From positions 24,466 to 88,465 of the forward strand of contig JACQFP010000087.1 in assembly GCA_016200005.1 (NCBI GenBank): 64,000 nucleotides of DNA, in the 5' to 3' direction. The position numbers and the translations under genes are program-made. This DNA is from Verrucomicrobiota bacterium. Its GTDB lineage: Bacteria > Verrucomicrobiota > Verrucomicrobiia > Limisphaerales > PALSA-1396. How positions within the stretch are numbered: position 1 is the stretch's first letter; each line of letters begins with the position of its first letter. Under the pieces are notes generated by a model. That model worked only from the letters and a program-made list of their open reading frames with translations, was not told the origin of the DNA and made no database searches. Shown here piece after piece: positions 1 through 9,370 of the stretch.

Positions 1-2
1 CC

Positions 3-437
3 TTGAAGAATGACACCAATCCGCCAACGGCTGGCGGCTACAAAGGAGCGAGTTACTGGCGGGCCGACCTGCACAACGCCGACATGTGGACGGCCATCGC
101 CACAAACAGCATTGGCGATCCAAACACCAATCCGCCGGTGATTTTTAATCTTGTGGTCAGCAACATCACGAATGCCAGCGCCATCATCAGTTGGAACACG
201 GATACGCGTTCTGACAGCGTGGTTGAAATTGGAACGACAACCGACTCCGCCAGCTCGATTACGAACGCAGCACTCGTTTATGCGCATTCAATCACTTTGA
301 GCGGCTTGGACGCTGCGACTACGAATCGTTTCCGCGTCAAATCCACGGACGCAGCTTTCCGTCAATCCGTTTCCAGCAACTTCACCTTTGTGACGAAGCC
401 AGCGGGAGTCATCACGAATTCTCTCATCGACAACTGA
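3..437 (+). CDS. C-terminal part of an exported fibronectin type III-like protein (5' end outside window)
   Basis: The frame is open from the left edge to a TGA at 435-437, so this is the last 144 residues or so of a longer protein. After about 45 residues comes one fibronectin-III or purple-acid-phosphatase-N-like beta sandwich. It has the SAIISWNTD strand, a VEIGTTTD strand, the HSITLSGLDAATTNRFRV strand pair and a FTFVTKP end. Such modules are common in secreted Verrucomicrobiota enzymes and adhesins. The short polar tail after the module carries no sorting signal. Which catalytic domain lies upstream cannot be told, and the TTG at 3 is not a believable start. Confidence 0.6.
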   Translation: MKNDTNPPTAGGYKGASYWRADLHNADMWTAIATNSIGDPNTNPPVIFNLVVSNITNASAIISWNTDTRSDSVVEIGTTTDSASSITNAALVYAHSITLSGLDAATTNRFRVKSTDAAFRQSVSSNFTFVTKPAGVITNSLIDN

Positions 438-534
438 GCGGGCTTCGGGTTTGGCGCGGCCAACCGCTCCGCTAAAGAAAAGTTTCGGGACGCACTCAAA
501 ATCCGTCTTGCAACCAAGTCTCAATTAACCTAGA

Positions 535-840
535 TTGCGCCACGTGAAACGGCAGAAGCCAACGTGTGCCAGCAAGAATGGATGTAGCGGAGAACCCTTC
601 CTTTGCCCATTGAGTCGTGTCATTGCGGGTACCGCCGTTCGTATCAAACGCCTTTCAGCTCCCGCGCCCGTTATTTCCCGTCTCCGGGAAATGGGTTTTT
701 GTGAAGAGCAACAAATCAAGCTTCTCAGTTGCTACCCCAATCTCATCTGCCTGGTTTGCAACGCGCGCCTCGGTCTCAGCGCGGAACTGGCAGACATCAT
801 TTTGGTTGAGCCTCTTCCTGCGACCGAAAACGCAGAGTGA
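535..840 (+). CDS. feoA: FeoA-like protein (first of two)
   Basis: A small SH3-like FeoA-family protein. FeoA is a cytosolic partner of the FeoB ferrous-iron permease. The family signature is the core around LREMGFCEEQ, followed by paired beta strands and an ADIILVEPL end. About 25 residues precede the core and contain three cysteines (CASKNGCSGEPFLC), which ordinary FeoA lacks. The start is uncertain: TTG 535 and GTG 544 are the upstream candidates, with no clear ribosome-binding site, and TTG 607 would give a normal-length FeoA. Its stop overlaps the first codons of the next feoA frame, so the two are probably translationally coupled. Confidence 0.8.
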   Translation: MRHVKRQKPTCASKNGCSGEPFLCPLSRVIAGTAVRIKRLSAPAPVISRLREMGFCEEQQIKLLSCYPNLICLVCNARLGLSAELADIILVEPLPATENAE

Positions 841-842
841 GT

Positions 843-1085
843 ATGCCCGCTGAAAGCCAACCGTTGACCTCCCTCAAGGTCGGCAGCGCCGGCACGGTCA
901 CCGAAATCAACGTCGCTCCGGCAAACAAATCCCGGTTGCTGGAAATGGGTTTGCTTGTCGGCACGACCGTGGAACTCGTCCGCTTCGCGCCACTCGGCGA
1001 CCCGGTTGAAATCAAAGTGCGCGGCTACAATCTCACCCTGCGCAAAAGCGAGGCGGAGCAGATTTTGGTGAGGACGAATTCGTAA
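843..1085 (+). CDS. feoA: FeoA-like protein (second of two)
   Basis: This 80-residue protein is a compact FeoA: SLKVGSAGTV, then SRLLEMGLLVGTTVELV and a final ILVRTNS. It should form the SH3-like fold that associates with the cytosolic face of FeoB. ATG 843 lies just after the previous stop; an in-frame GTG at 837 overlaps that stop. Two FeoA genes in front of one FeoB gene occur in several phyla, and the two proteins here are clearly different in sequence. The cluster continues with a small unknown gene and feoB. Confidence 0.88.
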   Translation: MPAESQPLTSLKVGSAGTVTEINVAPANKSRLLEMGLLVGTTVELVRFAPLGDPVEIKVRGYNLTLRKSEAEQILVRTNS

Positions 1086-1101
1086 TCAACTTTGGCATCT
1101 T

Positions 1102-1356
1102 ATGAACACTGATTCAAAGATTACTCAAATTCCTTTTCCCGGCGGTTCGGGAAACGTGCCAACTGGGGCGATACAACTCCAAGATGACTGGCCAGGTTTG
1201 TTCCTGCGCGGCGATACGGCGATCTCTATCCTCTCGTGTATCCGAGGTCTTCGACAACGGCTTGCCCAGCACGCAGACCCAGTTGTTGGGGCGGCGCTGA
1301 GTCAGTTGCAGCAGATAGCTGACATCATTGAACGGGATGTCATTGCTCGGAAATGA
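1102..1356 (+). CDS. Small protein of unknown function inside the feo cluster
   Basis: An 84-residue protein encoded between feoA and feoB, 16 bases after feoA and ending 7 bases before the likely feoB ATG. It has no cysteine cluster and so is not an FeoC of the iron-sulfur type. The N-terminal half is polar and Gly/Pro-rich. The C-terminal half (LRQRLAQHADPVVGAALSQL, then IADIIERDVI) looks like two amphipathic helices. Position and tight spacing suggest a role with FeoB. I do not recognise the family. Confidence 0.6.
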   Translation: MNTDSKITQIPFPGGSGNVPTGAIQLQDDWPGLFLRGDTAISILSCIRGLRQRLAQHADPVVGAALSQLQQIADIIERDVIARK

Positions 1357-1363
1357 AGCCTCG

Positions 1364-3763
1364 ATGAACCCCGCAGTCGCATCGGTCGAAAAGAAACCCG
1401 CCGGGAAAATCTCCGCGCCGGCTTACGTCGCGTTGACCGGAAATCCGAACTGCGGCAAAACGACTTTGTTCAATGCACTCACCGGCTTGCGCGCCAAGGT
1501 CGGCAACTACGCCGGCGTCACCGTCGAGCGCAAGGAGGGTCGTCTGCTCCGCGCGCCCCGTGGAATAAACACCTCGCCCACTTCGGACGCTGAGCACACT
1601 GCTATTCCGCGGGGCAAGCCGGCCGACGCGAACATCCGCGTCCTCGATTTGCCCGGCACTTACAGTTTGAGTCCGAACTCGCTCGATGAACAGATTTCGC
1701 GCGACGTTTTGTTGAATCGCCTTCCCGAACTGCCGCCGCCGGATCTGATCCTCGTCGTGGTGGATGCCTCAAACCTTCAGCGAAACCTTTACTACGCCAC
1801 GCAAGTCGTCGAACTCGGCCATCCGACCCTCATCGCGCTCAACATGGTCGATGTGGCGGAAGCCAACGGCCATCGGATCGACGAGAAGAAGCTTTCTGAA
1901 ACCCTCGGCGTGCCGGTTCTGCCGATTGTGGCCAGCACCGGACAGGGAGTGCCGGAGTTGCGCGCCAAGATTGTTGCGTTCATCCAGAACCCGCCCGAAA
2001 TGAAGCCGCAGTTGTTCTGTCAGTTGCCGGGATTGTTTCGGATCGAAGCGACCGGACTGGCCAATTTGCTGGCGGAAACTTTTCAGGAGCGGCGATTGCA
2101 AGCCACGGCGGAGGCGTTGTTGATTCTGAGCAACGAAAACGCACTGGCGTCGAGCAGCACACATTATCCACCCGCAATACAGAACGCCGTGACCGCCGCG
2201 CGCAAGCGATTGGACGCGCACAAAATCGACTGGCGCGGCGCGCCCATCGAATGGCGTTATGCGCGCGTGGCGGAAATGGAGCATGCGGTGACGACGGAAA
2301 CTGCGGCGCCAAAGGAGACGTTTAGCGACAAGCTGGATCGCATCTTGACCCATAAGGTCTGGGGCGTGCTGATCTTCGTCGTCATCATGGCGCTCTTGTT
2401 TCAGAGCATCTTCACTTTTGCCAAGTGGCCGATGGATTTATTAACGACGGGGGTTGATGCCTTTGGCGGTTTGGTCGGCGCGTTCCTGCCGCCGGGGGAT
2501 TTGAACTCGCTGCTGGTTGCGGGTGTGATCAAGGGTGTCGGCGCGGTGATCGTGTTTCTGCCGCAAATTCTGCTGCTGTTCTTGTTCATCAGCATTCTGG
2601 AAGACACCGGCTACATGGCGCGCGCGGCGTTTTTGATGGATCGGTTGATGAGCAAGGTGGGGTTGCACGGCAAGAGCTTCATCCCGATGCTCAGTTCGTT
2701 TGCGTGCGCGATCCCCGGCATCATGGCCACACGCACGATTGAAAGCCCGAAGGACCGCCTGGTGACGATTCTGGTTGCGCCATTGATGAGTTGCTCGGCG
2801 CGGTTGCCGGTTTACGCCGTGCTGATCGCCGCGTGCATTCCAGATATTCGCGTGTTTGGTTTTTGGAAACTCTCCGGCATCACGATGCTGTCGATGTATC
2901 TGCTCGGCATCGTGGTGGCGTTGTTGATGGCGTGGCTGTTCAAGAAGACGCTGCTCAAAGGCCCGACGCCGATGCTCATCATGGAACTGCCGCCCTACAA
3001 GCGTCCGTTGCTACATGTCGTGCTGCGGCACATGTGGGACCGCTCGAAACTATTTCTTCGCCGCGCCGGCACGGTGATCCTGGGGATCAACATTCTGCTC
3101 TGGTTTCTGGCGACGTATCCGAGGAGTTCTGAAATTGAAACGAGTTACCAAGATAAAATGCAGACAGCATTTCAGCAGGCGTTTCCGAATACGAACGTCA
3201 AACTGTCTGACATCCTTGAAGGTCGTTTCCGTGGTACATTCGCAATCACTGACAATTCGCCTGCTCAATTAGAGCAACACAGAGTATTTGAGGAAAAAGT
3301 TGCTTCGATATCGAAGGAACATGCAGGCGAGCGACTGCGCCAAAGCTTCGCCGGGCGGTTGGGTCGGATCATTGAACCGGTCATCGCCCCACTTGGTTTC
3401 GATTGGAAGATGGGCATCGGCATCGTCGCTTCGTTTGCGGCGCGTGAAGTGTTTGTGAGCACCATGTCCACGGTCTATAACGTCGGGGAATACGACAAGA
3501 GCGCCGCAGCGACTTCGAGTCTGGCCAAGACCTTGCAGGAGCAAAAGCATCCCGATGGCTCGCCGGTGTACACGCCGCTGGTGGCCGTCACCTTGATGGT
3601 TTTTTATGTATTCGCGTTGCAATGTGTCAGCACGGTCGCCGTGGTGCGCCGGGAAACCAATTCTTGGAAATGGCCCATTTTTCAATGGGTTTACATGGGT
3701 TTGCTGGCCTGGTCACTGGCTTTCATCACGTATCACGGGGGTCGGCTGTTTGGCTGGAATTAG
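1364..3763 (+). CDS. feoB: FeoB ferrous-iron transporter, with an unusual insert in the G domain
   Basis: A 799-residue inner-membrane Fe(II) permease driven by an N-terminal G domain. G1 is GNPNCGKT (residues 26-33), G3 is DLPG (95-98) and G4 is NMVD (160-163). The membrane part follows from about residue 330, with Gate-domain signatures such as SFACAIPGIMATR and SCSARLPVY. ATG 1364 was chosen because it removes the overlap with the preceding gene; in-frame starts also exist at 1328 (TTG) and 1337. Between KEG and VLDLPG there are about 33 residues where FeoB usually has about 10. The extra DNA is an inverted repeat (see 1555-1615). A long periplasmic loop lies near residues 585-665. Confidence 0.95.
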   Translation: MNPAVASVEKKPAGKISAPAYVALTGNPNCGKTTLFNALTGLRAKVGNYAGVTVERKEGRLLRAPRGINTSPTSDAEHTAIPRGKPADANIRVLDLPGTYSLSPNSLDEQISRDVLLNRLPELPPPDLILVVVDASNLQRNLYYATQVVELGHPTLIALNMVDVAEANGHRIDEKKLSETLGVPVLPIVASTGQGVPELRAKIVAFIQNPPEMKPQLFCQLPGLFRIEATGLANLLAETFQERRLQATAEALLILSNENALASSSTHYPPAIQNAVTAARKRLDAHKIDWRGAPIEWRYARVAEMEHAVTTETAAPKETFSDKLDRILTHKVWGVLIFVVIMALLFQSIFTFAKWPMDLLTTGVDAFGGLVGAFLPPGDLNSLLVAGVIKGVGAVIVFLPQILLLFLFISILEDTGYMARAAFLMDRLMSKVGLHGKSFIPMLSSFACAIPGIMATRTIESPKDRLVTILVAPLMSCSARLPVYAVLIAACIPDIRVFGFWKLSGITMLSMYLLGIVVALLMAWLFKKTLLKGPTPMLIMELPPYKRPLLHVVLRHMWDRSKLFLRRAGTVILGINILLWFLATYPRSSEIETSYQDKMQTAFQQAFPNTNVKLSDILEGRFRGTFAITDNSPAQLEQHRVFEEKVASISKEHAGERLRQSFAGRLGRIIEPVIAPLGFDWKMGIGIVASFAAREVFVSTMSTVYNVGEYDKSAAATSSLAKTLQEQKHPDGSPVYTPLVAVTLMVFYVFALQCVSTVAVVRRETNSWKWPIFQWVYMGLLAWSLAFITYHGGRLFGWN
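1555..1615 (+). repeat. Palindromic element inside feoB
   Basis: Left arm GCCCCGTGGAATA (1555-1567) and right arm TATTCCGCGGGGC (1603-1615) are inverted repeats with one mismatch, which becomes a U-G pair in RNA. The 35-base centre has no homology I recognise. The element lies within a stretch of about 70-78 bases that adds residues between G2 and G3 of FeoB while keeping the frame. It resembles a REP-type or Rickettsia-palindromic-element-type insertion. Confidence 0.65.
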
Positions 3764-3846
3764 CAGTCACCCCACGAGACGAACGGTCGCGGACTGTTTT
3801 TTATACAAATCTTGCTTCTCCGGTGTCTATTGGTTGGAATCTAATT

Positions 3847-4395
3847 GTGAGCAACTCGAACCTCGACTGGTGTCGGCGACTTTACGAAGCGAAGGCCGCG
3901 GAGATGATTCTCTATGGCCGGGCGCTGGGTTTGAGCCATAACGAGGCTGAAGACGTTTTGCAGGAGACGTTCCTAGGTTTGATGCAGCGAGCCAAACCGC
4001 CCGAACAACCGCTCCATTATTGTCTGCGCAGCTTTCGGAATCGGGCGCTCAATTACCGGCGCAGTCTTTGGCGACGGTTAACGCGCGAATTGGAATCGCA
4101 TCGTTGGTTCGAACGTGGCGAGGAGGAAACGCCGCAGGAACGCGCGGCGATGCGTTGCCTGGCGAAACTCCCGCTCGAACAACGCGAAGTCATCGTCCTC
4201 AAAATCTGGCATCAGCACACCTTCGAGGCGATCGGGGAGTTGCTGGGACTTTCGCCCAACACCGTCGCCGGACGTTACCGCTACGGTCTGCAAAAACTGC
4301 GGGCCTGTTTGAAAGGAGTAAGTTATGAACGACTGGAATCAGTGGGAAAATCAATTGAGTGGCTGGGTGCCACGCCGCCCCTCGCCGAGAGTTAA
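3847..4395 (+). CDS. ECF-type sigma-70 family RNA polymerase sigma factor
   Basis: A 182-residue sigma factor with only regions 2 and 4. Region 2 is around AEDVLQETFLGLMQRA; region 4 is LPLEQREVIVLKIW followed by the helix-turn-helix ELLGLSPNTVAGRYRYGLQK. The frame is open upstream into feoB, but GTG 3847 (MSNSNLDW) gives a normal family start; no clear ribosome-binding site was seen. The last 71 bases overlap the next gene, which has its own strong ribosome-binding site. The final 25 residues or so therefore have no family counterpart. It probably acts with the membrane protein that follows, as sigma and anti-sigma. Confidence 0.82.
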   Translation: MSNSNLDWCRRLYEAKAAEMILYGRALGLSHNEAEDVLQETFLGLMQRAKPPEQPLHYCLRSFRNRALNYRRSLWRRLTRELESHRWFERGEEETPQERAAMRCLAKLPLEQREVIVLKIWHQHTFEAIGELLGLSPNTVAGRYRYGLQKLRACLKGVSYERLESVGKSIEWLGATPPLAES

Positions 4396-4744
4396 GCGAC
4401 GGGTCTTTCCGTCCGCACCGACGGTCAAGTCGGAGTTGCCTTGGGCGGTATCCTGGCGCTGGCTGGCGGTGGCGAGTTCGTTCGCGTTGTTGGCCGTGAT
4501 TGTATTGAGCCAATCCTACTTTGGCGCTGGTCACGCTTCAACTTCACGCTGCAGCCATCTTCTCGCGGGCCTTTCTTTGAGCAACGAAAACCATTCTTCC
4601 TATAGCCTGCCGAACCGTCACAGCCGCCAGAACGCCTGGTCAATCGTCAAATCGGTGGGCACTTTTGAATGGACAAATACACCGCGTTCCCCTTCAACTA
4701 CAGGCTCTTTTCTGATCGGGATGACAAATAGTTTGATTCGCTAA
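4325..4744 (+). CDS. Single-pass membrane protein, possible anti-sigma factor
   Basis: A 139-residue protein with a basic cytosolic N-terminus of about 45 residues, one membrane helix ([17 protein letters not shown], about residues 50-66) and a Ser/Asn-rich outer part. The ATG has a good ribosome-binding site, AAGGAG at 4313-4318, although it lies inside the end of the sigma-factor frame in another phase. Position directly after a sigma factor and the soluble-head/one-helix layout are typical of anti-sigma factors. The recognised zinc-binding anti-sigma motif (HxxxCxxC) is absent, so the role is inferred from context only. Confidence 0.65.
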   Translation: MNDWNQWENQLSGWVPRRPSPRVKRRVFPSAPTVKSELPWAVSWRWLAVASSFALLAVIVLSQSYFGAGHASTSRCSHLLAGLSLSNENHSSYSLPNRHSRQNAWSIVKSVGTFEWTNTPRSPSTTGSFLIGMTNSLIR

Positions 4745-4746
4745 GC

Positions 4747-7700
4747 ATGAGTAACGACAAATCGAAATCGCCGGATGGTAAAATCAAACCGGCGATGCCG
4801 GCCAAAACGACCACAACGAACCCCGTGGCGCCTCTCAAACCGGCCACACCGCCGCTTTTTCGAAAGATCGACTGGTTGACGTTTGGTCTGACGACGTTGC
4901 TGGTGTTCATCGGTTATTACCTCACGCTGGCGCCGGATCTGACGCTGGAAGATTCGGGCGAATTGGCCACCGGTTCCTTCTATGCGGGTGTCCCCCACCC
5001 TCCCGGCTATCCTGTGTGGACAGTTTATACCTGGTTGTTCACGGTGTTGTTCCCGGTGGCCAACATTGCCTATCGCGTGGCGGTCGCGTCCGCGGTTTCC
5101 GCCGCGCTGGCGAGCGGGTTTCTGGCGTTCATCGTCTCGCGCGGCAGCAGCATGATGATCGAGGGCATTGCCGATTTGAAGACGATGGATCGGCGATGGG
5201 AAAACGCCATCTGTGTCGTCTCCGGCTTTGTCGCTGGAATGTTGCTCGCCTTCAACGGGTACATGTGGAGTCAATCGGTGATCGTGGAGGTCTATCCATT
5301 CAGTGTGCTGTCGTTGATGGGAGTATTGCTTTGTCTGTTGCGCTGGATCTACGCGCCGCACCAGAGGCGCTACGTTTATTGGGCGATGTTCCTCTTTGGC
5401 ATCTGCTTTACAAATCATCAAAGCCTGCTCGTCGCAGCGATGGGTATTGAAGTGGCCATTATTGCCACGCAACCAAAACTGGGCCGTGATTTCATGGTCG
5501 CCAATAGTCTCTGTTACCTCGTCGGACTCTTGCTGAAATTGAATCACAAGCTGCCCACTTTCGACAGTGCGCCGGGCCAGATAAACATGATGTTCGTAAT
5601 TTTCAACCTTGTGGGAGTTGCCTCACTGGTGGCCTGTTTCTGGCTCACCCTCAAAACTGAAAGATTTCTGACCGAGTGGAAACCTGTTTTGCTATCAGGG
5701 TTTTTGTTCCTGGTTGGTGCGGGCTTCTACCTCTACATGCCTTTGGCAGGAATGTCCGACCCGCCGATGCAATGGGGTTACCCACGGACCGTGGAAGGAT
5801 TCATTCATGCGCTGACTCGCGGCCAATATGAGAAGGCCAATCCCACCAATTTCCTGACGGATCCGCTGCGTTTCTTTCAACAATTGGGTTCGTATTTTGA
5901 GGGAGCGGTGGAGGAGTTCAGCCTGGTTTATCTTTTCATAGCACTGGTCCCGTTTCTGTTTTTCCTAAAAATGCAGAAACGCGAACGGTCCTGGATGACC
6001 GGTATATTCGGCTTTTGGGTCTGTCTCGCCATACTGCTCTTGATCCTCCTTAATCCCAACCCGGACCGCCAGAGCAAGGAACTCATCCGGGTCTTCTTCA
6101 CCGCGTCGTACGTCATGATTGCGATGTGGGTGGGCTATGGCCTGACGTTGATCGCCGCGTTCATGGCCACACACTACGAACGTTTTCGGAGGTGGGGCTT
6201 GTACGGCGGAGCGGTGGCCACGGCGCTGGCATTATACTCACTCGACAAAACGACCGAAACCTTTTTTGGCGACCAACCCGGAATGAGCGGCCTTAAACTG
6301 TTTTCGTACGCCATCAGCAAGTCATTTGAAAAGAACCAATACGGTTTGCCCATTCATGCCGGCATGATCGTGGTCGGTTTGGCGCTGGTATTCCTGTTGT
6401 CCATTCTGGTTTTTCGATCGCGTCCGCGTTTGTCGCTGTTGCTGACCCTGTTTGCGATCATGCCGTCCAATTCCATCCTCTCCCATTGGTCGGATAACGA
6501 GCAGCGGAATCATCTGTTCGGTTATTGGTTTGGCCACGACATGTTCACTCCCCCGTTCAACGGCACCGACGGCAAACCGCTTTATCCTGAGATGACACGC
6601 GACACCGTGTTGTTTGGCGGCACGGACCCGGGACGTTTTTGTCCCACGTATATGATTTTTTGCGAAAGCTTCATTCCGCCGGAGAAGAAGAAGACCTATA
6701 TCAAAACTCCGATTTATGAGTATAGCGATCCCAACTTCGACCGGCGCGATGTTTACATCATCACGCAAAACGCCCTGGCTGACGGAACCTACCTGAGCTA
6801 TATCCGCGCACACTACAATCGCAGCACTCAAATCGATCCTCCCTTCTTCCAGGAATTACTTCGCAGCAAGAAGGAAATCGAACAGAATTACACCACGAAT
6901 CTGCTGGCGCGCATCGCCTACAACCTGTTGGACAAGCCATTCACGGCGCTGGGCGACTACATTGAGAAACACCGGCGCGCGGGTAGTTCTTACTTCACAG
7001 AAAAGGATTTCACAGACCTACCCGGCCTCATCGCCAAACTCCGGAAAGGCGACCAACAGGATGCTTTGTCCAGGTATCTTTTCGACAGTTTTTCCAAAGA
7101 GACGCAGGATTTGCTTTCGCGCAACGCGGACACGCCCGCGGTTCGGCGTGGCTTGGCTAAAGAACTTAACCAGATTTTGGAAAAGGAACTGGTTGAAAAG
7201 AACCCCGACCAGCGACAGCCGCTTTACACTCCAGAGAGGTTCAAAGACATAAAACTCTCCGAGACGACGCTGGCGTTCATCAAGGAAAATCCGAAGAGTC
7301 ACACGCGCATCCGCCTCAATCGGCTGCTTTTGGAGGAGGCCTATTCTGGTAAAATTGCCAAGAGCCTCGGCGGCGTTTATCCCGACCGCGAAATCCACAC
7401 CCCGACACCGGAAGATTCACAGCGTTGTTTCCAGGAATACCTTCAAGATGCTTCACGCCGGTTGGAACACGACAATAAATTTCCCAACGAGCCAAGACAG
7501 ATCAAGCCGGGCGAGGACATCAAGTTGATCGAGAACCGCGTGCAGGTGGCCGGCCAGGTGGCCGTCATGTCCATCAACGGCCTGTTGACCAAGGTGATCT
7601 TCGACAAAAATCCCGACCACGAGTTCTTCGTCGAAGAAAGTTTCCCGCTCGATTGGATGTATCCTTATCTTTCGCCCTTCGGCGTCATCATGAAGATCAA

Positions 7701-8691
7701 TCGCCAGCCGTTGCCGGAGATTAGCGAGGACATGGTGAAGAAGGACCATGAGTTCTGGAGCCGCTATTCCGAGCGCCTCATTGGCAACTGGATCACGTAC
7801 GATACGACGCTGAAAGAAATCAATGACTTCATCGAGAAGGTTTATCTTCGCCGGGATTTCAGCGGGTTCAAAGGCGACCGGAAATTCGTCCGTGACGACC
7901 AGGCGCAAAAAGCCTTCTCCAAACTGCGCAGCTCCATTGGCGGTATTTATAGCTGGCGCATCAACAATTCAAAGAATCCCGTCGAGCAACAACGCATGAT
8001 CAAGGAAGCCGATTTTACCTACCGGCAGGCCTTCGCCTTCTGCCCGTACAGTCCGGAGGCCGTTTTTCGCTACGTGAACCTGTTGCTGAGTATGAGTCGG
8101 ATCGATGACGCGCTGGCAGTTGCCGAAACCTGCAAGAAACTCGACCCCTACAACGGCCAGGTGGATGGCTTGATCAAGCAACTCGGCGAAATGAAGAAGC
8201 GGCAGGCGCAACTGGTGCAGACTCAAACCAATTTGCAACAATTGGAAAAGGAGGTTCGCGACAATCCGACCAATTTCCAGGGAGTTTTCAATTTGGCTTC
8301 AGCCTATCTGGGCATGCAACAGACCAACCGCGCCATTCAACTACTGGACGGCGTATTGAACAATCCGCGTGCCGACGTCAACGCCATCCTCGCCGTGGCT
8401 CAGGCTTACGTGCACTTGAACAACTATCTCAAGCTCGAAGCCACGCTCGAAAAACTCGTGAAGGTGGCACCGGACAGCCCCGAAGCCTGGTACGACCTCG
8501 CGGCCATGAAAGCTTCACTCGGCAAACCACCTGAAGCCGTCACGAATCTTCGCCGGGCATTGGAACTGAGCACGCAGCGACTGACTCGCGATCCCAAACA
8601 GCGGGACCTGCGGGCTGAAGCGCTCAAGGACCCCCGCTTCAATCCCTTGCGCGCGATGCCTGAATTCCAGCAGCTCACCACGCACAAATAA
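4747..8691 (+). CDS. DUF2723-family multi-pass membrane protein with C-terminal TPR repeats
   Basis: 1314 residues. After a Lys/Pro-rich start come about 12-14 membrane helices up to about residue 560. The DUF2723 signature is near residues 76-95 ([19 protein letters not shown]). This family is thought to be polytopic glycosyltransferase-like proteins of the GT-C type; the D-S/G-E pair after the first helix (TLEDSGELA) fits that. A long soluble part follows, with TPR-like helix pairs from about residue 1070 to the end (for example [20 protein letters not shown]). The start codon is 2 bases after the previous stop. A role in lipid- or protein-linked glycan transfer at the membrane is an inference. 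Confidence 0.85.
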   Translation: MSNDKSKSPDGKIKPAMPAKTTTTNPVAPLKPATPPLFRKIDWLTFGLTTLLVFIGYYLTLAPDLTLEDSGELATGSFYAGVPHPPGYPVWTVYTWLFTVLFPVANIAYRVAVASAVSAALASGFLAFIVSRGSSMMIEGIADLKTMDRRWENAICVVSGFVAGMLLAFNGYMWSQSVIVEVYPFSVLSLMGVLLCLLRWIYAPHQRRYVYWAMFLFGICFTNHQSLLVAAMGIEVAIIATQPKLGRDFMVANSLCYLVGLLLKLNHKLPTFDSAPGQINMMFVIFNLVGVASLVACFWLTLKTERFLTEWKPVLLSGFLFLVGAGFYLYMPLAGMSDPPMQWGYPRTVEGFIHALTRGQYEKANPTNFLTDPLRFFQQLGSYFEGAVEEFSLVYLFIALVPFLFFLKMQKRERSWMTGIFGFWVCLAILLLILLNPNPDRQSKELIRVFFTASYVMIAMWVGYGLTLIAAFMATHYERFRRWGLYGGAVATALALYSLDKTTETFFGDQPGMSGLKLFSYAISKSFEKNQYGLPIHAGMIVVGLALVFLLSILVFRSRPRLSLLLTLFAIMPSNSILSHWSDNEQRNHLFGYWFGHDMFTPPFNGTDGKPLYPEMTRDTVLFGGTDPGRFCPTYMIFCESFIPPEKKKTYIKTPIYEYSDPNFDRRDVYIITQNALADGTYLSYIRAHYNRSTQIDPPFFQELLRSKKEIEQNYTTNLLARIAYNLLDKPFTALGDYIEKHRRAGSSYFTEKDFTDLPGLIAKLRKGDQQDALSRYLFDSFSKETQDLLSRNADTPAVRRGLAKELNQILEKELVEKNPDQRQPLYTPERFKDIKLSETTLAFIKENPKSHTRIRLNRLLLEEAYSGKIAKSLGGVYPDREIHTPTPEDSQRCFQEYLQDASRRLEHDNKFPNEPRQIKPGEDIKLIENRVQVAGQVAVMSINGLLTKVIFDKNPDHEFFVEESFPLDWMYPYLSPFGVIMKINRQPLPEISEDMVKKDHEFWSRYSERLIGNWITYDTTLKEINDFIEKVYLRRDFSGFKGDRKFVRDDQAQKAFSKLRSSIGGIYSWRINNSKNPVEQQRMIKEADFTYRQAFAFCPYSPEAVFRYVNLLLSMSRIDDALAVAETCKKLDPYNGQVDGLIKQLGEMKKRQAQLVQTQTNLQQLEKEVRDNPTNFQGVFNLASAYLGMQQTNRAIQLLDGVLNNPRADVNAILAVAQAYVHLNNYLKLEATLEKLVKVAPDSPEAWYDLAAMKASLGKPPEAVTNLRRALELSTQRLTRDPKQRDLRAEALKDPRFNPLRAMPEFQQLTTHK

Positions 8692-8781
8692 ATCCCTCGA
8701 GCCGTCCGTGGCGATCACGGGGCACAACCTTGTTGCCCCTTGCCCAACAATCGTATATTTTGTGCCGCATTGGATTTTGGA

Positions 8782-9366
8782 ATGACACGGACCAACACGA
8801 TGAACAAACCGCCACCTGATGCTGATCCACCGCCGGAAGAGGCGGCGACGTCTCCGACCGAGGCGCTAACACCGGTCGAGCCACCGACATTGACGCCGGA
8901 ACAAGTTGAAGACTTGAAGACAAAGGCGGCCAAAGCCGATGAAAACTGGGACCGCCTTTTGAGGACAATGGCGGACTTCGAGAATTTCAAGAAACGCGCG
9001 GCGCGGGAACGTCAGGAAGCGATCAAGTTCGCCAACGAGTCGCTGCTGCGAAAATTCATCGCGGTGCTGGACAATTTCGACATGGCGGTGTCCGCCGCCA
9101 AGGACGTCGATTCCGTCGAATCCTTCAAGACAGGCGTCGGCCTGATCCATCAACAATTCAAGAACCTGCTGGCGGAGGCTGGCGTGGAGGAAATTGACGC
9201 CACCGGCAAGCCGTTTGATCCGAACTGGCATGAAGCGGTCGCCCAGCAAGAGACCAGCGAATTGCCCGAAGGACAAGTGCTCCGGCAGCATCGCGCCGGC
9301 TACAAACTGCGCGACCGCCTGATTCGCCCGGCCAGCGTGGTGGTCGCCAAGAAACCAGCCAACTAG
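8782..9366 (+). CDS. grpE: GrpE, nucleotide exchange factor for DnaK
   Basis: A 194-residue GrpE that releases ADP from DnaK. An acidic, Pro-rich N-terminal tail is followed by the long coiled-coil ([20 protein letters not shown]), the conserved [13 protein letters not shown] and LDNFDMAV segments, and the beta wing ending in [18 protein letters not shown] 8782 and ATG 8800 are both possible starts, neither with a clear ribosome-binding site; an upstream TTG at 8740 is unlikely. It is 4 bases before dnaJ, so the two are co-transcribed. dnaK and hrcA are not in the window, and I saw no CIRCE element upstream. Confidence 0.93.
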   Translation: MTRTNTMNKPPPDADPPPEEAATSPTEALTPVEPPTLTPEQVEDLKTKAAKADENWDRLLRTMADFENFKKRAARERQEAIKFANESLLRKFIAVLDNFDMAVSAAKDVDSVESFKTGVGLIHQQFKNLLAEAGVEEIDATGKPFDPNWHEAVAQQETSELPEGQVLRQHRAGYKLRDRLIRPASVVVAKKPAN

Positions 9367-9370
9367 AACC

